Shown here: one piece after another, positions 56,889-64,000 of the stretch | How the letters are laid out: the number at the start of each line of letters is the position of its first letter | Numbering within the stretch: the first letter of the stretch is position 1 | DNA from: Calcarisporiella thermophila CBS 279.70 | Taxonomy: Eukaryota > Calcarisporiellomycota | Direction of reading: 5' to 3' | Length of the DNA: 64,000 nucleotides | Assembly: GCF_041956535.1 (NCBI RefSeq) | Contig: NW_027192200.1 | Span: 329,477 to 393,476 of the forward strand | Notes under the pieces: model-generated | What the model saw: only the letters and a program-made list of their open reading frames with translations | Databases searched by the model: none | What the model was told of the DNA's origin: nothing | Position numbers and translations under genes: made by a program

Positions 56889-58519
56889 GATGCGCAGGGG
56901 ATGGGGAGGATGAGCAAGAGGAAAAGGAAGTGAGAAAGCATAATCTTTTTTTAATATTCGTTGGGAGCACGCGTAGGGGGTGATTGGCCGGCATCAAATT
57001 AAAGTTTCCAGGGGGGGTATCGATCAATGGCGGGTCGGAATGTGGCATGGATGCCTGACTACGTCAAGGCTTTCAAGCCTATCTGCAATGCCTTCTAGGA
57101 GCATTCTTCTCCCCGTGCCTAGCCTTTCCGGGCAAATGGCAAGGGGCACGCGACCCTCTATTGGATGCAGCCGCTGGCGGATCCTACTCATATCCGGATA
57201 GCTCGTGAGCCACCTGCTTGCAAAGAAAACAAAGGGCCGGCCATGCGGTCCTTAGAAGTGGCAAGACCTCACCCATAGAACACAGCCAAGGCATGGCTCA
57301 GGAGCGCCGCTCGCTACTCCCCTTGGGCGATCCGTGGACACGCTCCGGCCGTAGGAGAGTGGGAGACAGTTCCTTTGGCGCTAAACCATATAAGAGCCGC
57401 AATTAACTACCGTATCGTCAGCAGCAAAGCACACGAACTTGGAGTTTTCCCGTGGCTCGCGTCGGATGATCTGGATACGTCATGCATTCAGAGGGCATTA
57501 AGAAGCTCCTAAGGAATCGGGGGCCAAGCGTATGTTCTCGTCCCACCATGGCCAAGAGTGGGGCCGGCTGAAGCCTGGTGCCCGTGGTGCTTGGTCAGAA
57601 CGATGCTTGATAAGCGGATTGGGCTAGGCGCCGTTCAGTTTAGCCCAAGAGAGCCAGCGCGGGTCAATGTAGCAAGCGCCCTAGCCATGGCGGGTTGAAC
57701 TTGATGCTTGTGTTCCCTCCGAGATCCAGGCCATCTTCGGAGCTGTTTGGATTCCCTGCCGATCGCTCCAGCGCGCATCCGCGCTGCCTTGTTTGGTCTG
57801 GCCGACTCACCGTGTCCAGAGGGGCTGTGGCCAGGGCCGGCGTATCATAAGCCTGTGCAAGAGGGCGGATATTGGTCCTACTCGAGATCGTCCGTCGGGC
57901 TGTTCTTGGGAGGATGGTTCCTTGGCCTCAGCCCGTTGTACTTTTCGAGTTTAGTCTCAATTAAGCGGAGGGCCAACAGGGTGATGAAGAGCTTATTTGG
58001 GCCCGCCACGCTAGGATATCAAGCGATATATTAATTCAGCTCTTCGGGTGCTCTAGCCCATACTCGAGCCAAGTAGGCTTGGCTCGGCCTGTCACCAAGA
58101 AACGGGAGAGCTGCCGTTCCCATAAAGCGGATCGATTTTCTCGATCGATGCTCTCTCTTAGTGCGCCTATCAGGCTGCCCCTTGGGAGGGGTCCGGCTAG
58201 AGTAGCCGCTAGGAGCAGGCAGCCGTCACCGTCCAAAGAAGCATCTTCGGCCCCGCATAGACAACCTTTTCATGGAGGAAACGGGCCATAGCTTGTGTGG
58301 AGGAACACGGATCAAATACCTGTTTTGCACCTATGCTGGGAACTTTCAAAAAGCATCACATTATACATAACAATAAAAGTATAACTATTAGACAGCGAGA
58401 TTATATCAAAACATTATAACAAGTAAAGAAGAGTGAAGAACACGAAAAACATTTCACATTATTAAAGCAGGGAAGAAAAAGAAAATAAATTCCAAATTAC
58501 CACGGTCCTCCTCCCCCCT
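56889..58519. other. Long GC-rich non-coding region with hairpins
   Basis: 1.6 kb without a recognisable gene, though composition is as GC-rich as the coding neighbours. A hairpin with 9-bp arms (CGAGCCAAG-TAGG-CTTGGCTCG) lies at 58065-58086, and a GATCGA/TCGATC inverted pair lies near 58130-58146. Open frames (e.g. 57708-58034) have no known motif. It might be an eroded insertion or a non-coding RNA locus. The last 200 bases are AT-rich 3' flank of the next gene. Confidence 0.4.
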
Positions 58520-61500
58520 CTACTGCTGAGATTTTGAAGAGTCGCTCTTCCCCCCCTCCACCTCCATCTCCCCGTCCTCATGCTCCGATTCTTCTATGTT
58601 TTTCGCCGGCGCTGTATCTTTCATCGAAACCGCCTCTCCATTCTCCTCGCCCGTCGGTTGCTCCATTATTTTCTCCTTTAGGTCCTCCTCGTCCTCGCTC
58701 ATCGGCTGCAGCTGCGGAGATCGCGACTCTCCCTCGGCTTTTTGGGTGGCCGTCGTGGCCGGCTCCGCCTTCTCTTCCGTTTTCGGCAGTCCTTTCCCCG
58801 CTTCATCGGCAGGAGTCATGCCTCGTGAGGATGGGGGCGATTCGATCGATGGGCGCGACCGCTTGTTGTTGCCTTCTCTCCCTTCGCTCTCCCCCTCCTC
58901 TTTCCCGTCGGGTTCTTCCGCGCTCAATGAGCGCTTTCTCCCTACCTCCGCGGTTTCGGTGGGGACGCTCTCCTCAGGCTTCGACTCAGCGGCGGAAGGG
59001 ATAGCCTCATTCATCTTCTCCTTCTCCTCCTCCGCTCTCTCCTTTTCTTCCTCTTCGATATCGTAGTCTTCGTCCACAACTCGAGTGGCAGATACTGCGG
59101 CCGCCGGAGGAGGCGTGGCCGCCTTCGTCTCGGCCTCCGCGCCCTCAGGTTTCTCTTCGGCCCTGGGGGGCTCGCTTCTTCTCTCCGGCTCCTGGTCTCG
59201 CTCCGCCACGATGGGGGCGGCTTTGGGTGTGACGGAGGGGGATTTGGCCGTGTCGCCAGGTCTCGCAGGCTCTTCTTCCGACGCCTCCTCCTGTGGCATC
59301 GCATCACGGGCGCGATCGAGCTCAGGCACTTCCTCAGGCCGCTGGGCAGATGCGGGTTGCTCAGCATCGAGGGCGGAGGTAGGCGCAGGCAACGTGGGAC
59401 GATGTTCCGCCGGGGGGGGTTCATCCGACAGTGAGGGCCGTTCTCGCTTGATCGGTGGCGCATCAGTGGGATACGGCTCCTCGGCTCTCGGCGGTTCAAC
59501 CGGGGGCAGGGGCCGGAGTTCCTTGGTCGCTGCTGGGTGCGCCTGTGGGGATGGCTCGAGCTCAGGCGCAGCTGGTTCTGCTTGTTCAGCCCCGGTCGCA
59601 CCCCGCGCAGGGGCTTTCATGAGGGGTGAGCCGCCCCGGGAAGATGCCCGTTGCTGCTGGCCTCGAGATGGAGACGGGGGGGTCACCGTTTTTTTGCTTG
59701 GCGCATCTTGAGCCAGGAGCCCGTCCGGACGCGGGGCCTTTGAATAGGGTGGCCTGGCATTGACTGGAGCTTGAACCGCTTGCTCGATCGGGCGGAGGGT
59801 CTGTGGTTCCTGGGAGAGGTGCGGGGCTGCTCTCCCGTATTCCGCCAGTTTGACATCCTCCCGCGGTGGCCCCTGGTAGGGTGGCGGCGGCGGTAGCGAG
59901 GGAGCATCGTGTGCGTAGGGTCCTCTACTGGGCCGTGGAAGGGGAGATCCCGTCGGACGCATGGCATTCGGCGGTGCATGAGCTGAAGCGGCGTTATGTG
60001 CGAGATTGTTAGCAGCAGGGGCAGGTGGCTCGTAGGGTTGGGACTGCGGGGTGGGATAGCCAGCGGGTGCGTGGGAGGGAGGAGCATGAGAGGGTGGGGG
60101 CGGAGGTGCTGGCGGAGGAGGTCCAGGCATCTGGTGAGGCGGGCCTTGCGCGGGCGGAGGTTGATTGAAGTGGTGGGAGGCCCCATTGGCCATCGCATTC
60201 GCATTTTGATGGTACGCTTGCAGATTGACATCCTGCGGCATTGGCGCAGCCGTCGCAGGTTGCCTAAGGATGGAAAGCGCGTTAGCCCATGGTGAGATAG
60301 AGGCGGGGATTTCCCAGCAGATCTAACTTACCCTCCTTGCTGCAATGCTTGTTTTATCAGGGTGAGACGCTGCTTGATGTGGGGATTCGAAGGGTCGAGC
60401 TCATAAGCTCGCTGATAGGCATCCAAGGCATCCTGGAGCTGATTGTTGCAGGATTCGTAGAGTGTGCCCAGGTCATACCATACCTCACTGATCATCGGGT
60501 TGATGCGGATCGCCCGACTATAGGCATCGAGAGCATCTTGATACTAGAGTTGGGATAGAAAAAGAGTGCACGGGTTACATGGGTGGAAATGAGAGCAGAG
60601 CAAATAAAGAGCAACCAACCTGGTTGATCTGGTAGTAGAGAACTCCAATGGAGCACCAGAAAGTCGGGTTGCGCCCATCTCGGTAAACCGCCTGTTGGTA
60701 GGCCTCGTATGCCTTACTGTAGTTTTGCTGCGCCATGTAGCAGCGCCCAAGGAGATACCACGACTGGGGATCATCTCCGTCTGAAAGAAAAATTGGATAT
60801 GGTTTCCTTTAGTAAGCCAAGCATCACACATACAAAAGGGAAAAAAAAGAGGATAGGAAAGAAGCTCCTCACCAATTTTCAGAGATCGAACTAAGTAATT
60901 AACAGCCATTTCTTGGTTGGCAAAAGCAGCGCCAGGCTGGTCATAGAGCCAACCTAATTGCTGAAGGGCTTTGGCATGGTCCGGGTTCTCCTGTAGCACG
61001 CGTTCGTATGCCTCTTTTGCAAGCGTGTACTATCCAAGTAAGGTAATAGGGAAGTTAAGGAATGAGCACCCTTGAGGGGCTTCGAACGATGAGAAAATGT
61101 TCTGTAGAGTACCTCTTTTTGTTGCTCGTACACGTGCCCAATTTGGAACCATACGTCTATTTCAGTAAGCGGTCGAGGGGGAGAGTTCAAAATATAGCGG
61201 AAGCACTATAGCAACGGAGAACAGCGGAAAAATGAGCATATGAGGATAGCGATCTGCACGACAATAATATCGAGTTCTACCTGTAAGCTCAAGTCGTATT
61301 TCTGTTGTTGCTTGTAGATAATTCCTAGGCGGAAATAGATTTCATTTGCCTTCTCGAACTTGGGCTCCATGCGCATAACCGCGGTGAACGCCTCTTCCGC
61401 ATGCTCAAGTGAACCATAGCGGTCATAGAGAATTCCGATGCCATACCAGAGTTTAGGATCCTATTGATGAGGCACGGGCCCAGTCCTGGGTAAGTAGGTG

Positions 61501-62190
61501 TCGGAGCGGATATGTAGTCCCATACATACCTTTGCATCAGGTAAATGGTATAGCGCCTGCTGATAGGCATGGTACGCTTGCTGTAAATCGTCAATCATAA
61601 GGTAGCAGTGGCCTGATAAAAATAGGATAAAAGGAACGGGACATCCCGATTCGTGTCAATTACATCGCATTATTATATAGAGTGAAACATACGACTCACC
61701 AAGTGCTCCCCATATATCTCCATTGTTCTCCTGGATCCGAAGAATGCGCTGAAAATACTCTATCGCCTACCGGAATTCCAACAAACTGTAAATGCTACTG
61801 TCCATAGGGAACAAAGAAAATTCGGGCAGAGCCTACCTTCGGGAACATCTCACGCCCTCTACATAGCGCAGCTGCATGCTGTAGTGCAGCTATTGAGTAT
61901 GGATTGTGGGAAAGGGCGGCTTCATAGCAGCTAACGGCGCGATCGTATTCCATCATGATCTCCGCGACGATTCCTTAACACGTGAAAACCCATTTTCTCA
62001 CATTAACCAAGACAAAATAAGAATTGTTTATTTTTTTTTGGCGAATTTTACCCATTTGCATCCAAGCTTGCTCGTTCGCCTGGGCTAATTTCTGTAGATT
62101 ATTCATTGGAACTTGCGCATTGGACAACGATGGTGGAGGAGGGGCATTAGTGGACAGAGCCGCAGGGGGTGGATGGCCTGTTGCGGTCAT
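58520..62190 (-). CDS. Cyc8/Ssn6-like TPR corepressor
   Basis: Start ATG at 62190. After a Pro-rich start, QKLAQANEQAWMQMG begins an array of about ten TPR units in short exons (AIEYFQRILRIQENNGDIWG, GHCYLMIDDLQQAYHAYQQA, WYGIGILYDRYGSLEHAEEA, VWFQIGHVYEQQKEYTLAKE, LGWLYDQPGAAFANQEMAVN, FWCSIGVLYYQINQYQDALD, VWYDLGTLYESCNNQLQDAL). One large final exon encodes a 570-residue Pro/Glu/Ser-rich disordered tail. The TPR sequence and order are those of Cyc8/Ssn6, the nuclear corepressor that joins Tup1 to DNA-bound repressors, related to UTX. It is divergent with the NDUFV2-like gene (225 bases between starts). Confidence 0.95.
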
Positions 62191-62415
62191 TATAACGAAC
62201 GAAGTATTCTTTTTATTTTAATAATTTAAATCTCAAATGTCAAACTTTTGCGTTGAAAAAAAAAAATCCCTCCGTGGACACACGGGTCACCGACTCTCCG
62301 CTTTTTTTTCTTCAACACAAAAAGTGATGACGTCACTAAAATTTTCATAACCCCCCTTGTTCTAGATAATAAACAGAGCTTCATCGTGCGTAGATTGGAG
62401 AGCAGAAACACAACC

Positions 62416-63312
62416 ATGTTCACACTCTCGCGATCCCTCCTAAAGCAATCGCCCGCACTTACGCGGGGCTTGCGAACCACCACACCCGCGCTCTCCGAGA
62501 AACTCTTTGTCGTAATTATTCTATACGGATGGATTCTGCGCACGATTTCGGCCTTTCTAATGCTCATCTCATCGCTCTTCTTTTTTGTTAGCATCGCAAT
62601 ACCCCCGAGAACAATCCCAGTCAAACCTTCGAATTCACCCCCGAGAATCACAAACGCGCTCAAGAAATCCTTAAGAAGTACCCCCCTCAATACAAAAAGG
62701 CGGCCATGATTCCATTGCTCGACCTTGCACAGAGACAACATGGATGGACATCTCTGGCCGTGATGAACGCGGTGGCTAAATACCTCGAGGTTCCTCCGAT
62801 GCGCGTTTATGAAGTGGCCACTTTCTACACCATGTTCAACCGAGAGCCTGTAGGGAAATACTTCCTGCAGCTCTGCACCACGACACCTTGTCAGCTTGGA
62901 GGTTGCGGAAGTACCAAGATCTTGGACACCATCCAGAAGGAGCTTGGCATCAAGGTTGGGGAGACCACGACCGATGGAAAGTTCACCCTTGTGGAGGTGG
63001 AGTGTGCAGGCGCCTGCGTCAATGCACCCGTTCTAGCCGTGAATGACGACTACTATGTAATTCGGACTCTTATTATTTCTTTTCTTCCATGGATGGGCTA
63101 ACATTGATTTACTTTTTCCCCAATCTCTTCTACTTCCTTAGGAGGATCTTACCCCTGAAACCACAGTTAAGCTGATCAATGCCCTTAAAAAGGGAGAGAA
63201 GCTCCCGCCCGGCCCCTTGAACGGCCGTCATTCATGCGAGCCCGAGGGCGGTCGCACGACCCTTCTTGGAGAGCCATACGGCCCTGGTTTCCGAGTTCGG
63301 CCCGATCTTTAG
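62416..63312 (+). CDS. NADH:ubiquinone oxidoreductase 24-kDa subunit (NDUFV2/NuoE)
   Basis: Exons 62416-62511, 62592-63056, 63142-63312 encode 243 residues. An Arg/Ser-rich mitochondrial presequence ([20 protein letters not shown]) precedes [40 protein letters not shown] and [20 protein letters not shown]. The [2Fe-2S] cysteines are visible as [12 protein letters not shown] and [11 protein letters not shown] (C-x4-C and C-x3-C). The subunit carries cluster N1a in the peripheral arm of complex I. Its presence shows the organism has a proton-pumping complex I, excluding Saccharomyces-type yeasts and anaerobic gut fungi. Confidence 0.97.
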
Positions 63313-63768
63313 AGGGTTGCTAATGTACTGAAGTTTTCATTATTTTTTTTTCACGTTTTATTTTACTCTACAAAATAGATTCGACAAAATACATTAAAAC
63401 AGTGGGATAATACTTGTCAAATGTATTTGAATTGATTAATAATCTAAAGAAAATGGCTAACATTTCCTGCCTAGAACAATAGCAAAAACAGACAGTGGAA
63501 AATCTTGAGTGAGAAATTAAAAAGAGAAAGAGAGAAAAGAAATAAAATGAAAGAAATCATACTAAACAGTCATATGAGAAGGGAAAAAAAAAGAATACCG
63601 GAAAAAGAGAAACCAAAAAATAAAAATGCAAGTCAAAAGGTTCAAATAAATAATATAATATAATATAATAAAAAGGGGAGGGAGGAGAGAGGGAGAAAGG
63701 GGTCAATCTAAATGCTTCCCATAAACCTTGAAACTATTAAACATACTGGAAAAAAAAATCTATTGTAC
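63313..63768. other. AT-rich 3' region with simple repeats
   Basis: Purine- and A-rich, with a (TAATA)n-type tract at about 63650-63670. Contains no gene. Confidence 0.5.
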
Positions 63769-64000
63769 TTAGTTGTTAGCAATGACACCCACTCCGTCGC
63801 CCCCGAAAAACGGCCGGATCCCGGCCCCAATGCCACCGCCGCCCAAGCTAATGGTGGCTTTCCTTGCGATCTTCTTGAATTCCCCCTTGCCAACCTTCAC
63901 CCGAAGCGCAACCTCCACCACCCTATCGGGTGCGAGATGGGCGGCAGGAAGATGGCGTAATGCGGCGATCAACTCATCGGACGTCCGGCATTTGAACAGG
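63769..64000 (-). CDS. 3' end of a gene running out of the window, family unknown
   Basis: The minus-strand frame is open from the window edge to a TAA at 63771-63769. The visible 76 residues read LFKCRTSDELIAALRHLPAA, then VVEVALRVKVGKGEFKKIAR and a Gly-rich close (ISLGGGGIGAGIRPFFGGDG, then VGVIANN). I do not recognise it. The strong bias and single clean stop support a real coding end. Confidence 0.6.
   Translation of the reverse strand, partial: LFKCRTSDELIAALRHLPAAHLAPDRVVEVALRVKVGKGEFKKIARKATISLGGGGIGAGIRPFFGGDGVGVIANN

Noticed and set aside
57708-58034. 108-codon frame in the GC-rich spacer
   Set aside because: Trp/Gly/Leu-rich without domain signature; expected by chance in GC-rich DNA, so not listed as a gene.

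Overview
The window is nuclear DNA of a fungus. Nearly every multi-exon gene has short introns (mostly 45-100 bases, GT..AG, often with a CTRAC/CTRAT-like branch site). The gene set is fungal: an Atg17-type autophagy scaffold, a Brc1/Rtt107-type multi-BRCT protein, a samB/Mub1-type MYND protein, a DUF1752/GATA_AreA-domain protein, Cyc8/Ssn6 and mitochondrial complex I. I infer an early-diverging lineage rather than a model ascomycete, but the species cannot be named from the sequence alone.

Layout. 1-3079: 3' part of a SCYL1/Cex1 pseudokinase. 3504-5730: F-box/kelch protein. 5.7-8.3 kb: AT-rich spacer with a degenerate tRNA-like element and a small basic ORF. 8.3-19.4 kb: Rtf2, Atg17, Brc1/Rtt107-like and a RhoGEF broken by an 11-C tract. 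19.7-26.4 kb: accessory stretch with a 74-residue SERF/zinc-finger gene carrying an 11-nt microexon, gene relics meeting at a perfect inverted repeat, a bacterial-looking chaplin-domain gene, and two ML-domain (NPC2-like) genes with duplicated promoters plus a third decayed copy. 26.7-44 kb: MDR oxidoreductase, CXC-tailed small protein, cyclophilin 40, SLC25A32-type carrier, Pfs2/WDR33, PPP1R11/Ypi1, F-box/WD40, NmrA-like and RMD1/DUF155 genes. From about 44.5 kb the DNA becomes clearly GC-richer and genes have fewer introns: CLYBL, HD-domain diiron oxygenase, PhyH dioxygenase, samB/Mub1, aldehyde dehydrogenase, DUF1752 protein, GDP-mannose pyrophosphorylase, Cyc8/Ssn6, the NDUFV2 24-kDa subunit, and the end of an unknown gene.

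The most notable system is the head-to-head pair at 46291-48601. It encodes a PhnZ/TmpB-type HD-domain oxygenase with the full Y-x-G-E, H, HD, H, H, D set, and a PhnY*/TmpA-type Fe(II)/2-oxoglutarate dioxygenase with HxD...H. In bacteria such a pair hydroxylates an organophosphonate and then oxidatively cleaves its C-P bond to release phosphate. A betaine-aldehyde-type dehydrogenase lies 3 kb further on. This suggests a fungal phosphonate-scavenging locus; the substrate is unknown.

The second striking item is the chaplin-domain protein at 20817-21059, a family known mainly as the amyloid surface proteins of Streptomyces aerial hyphae. Apart from these, most genes are conserved housekeeping genes (replication stress, autophagy, mRNA 3'-end formation, corepression, ubiquitin ligases, cell-wall sugar nucleotide supply) without evident functional linkage.
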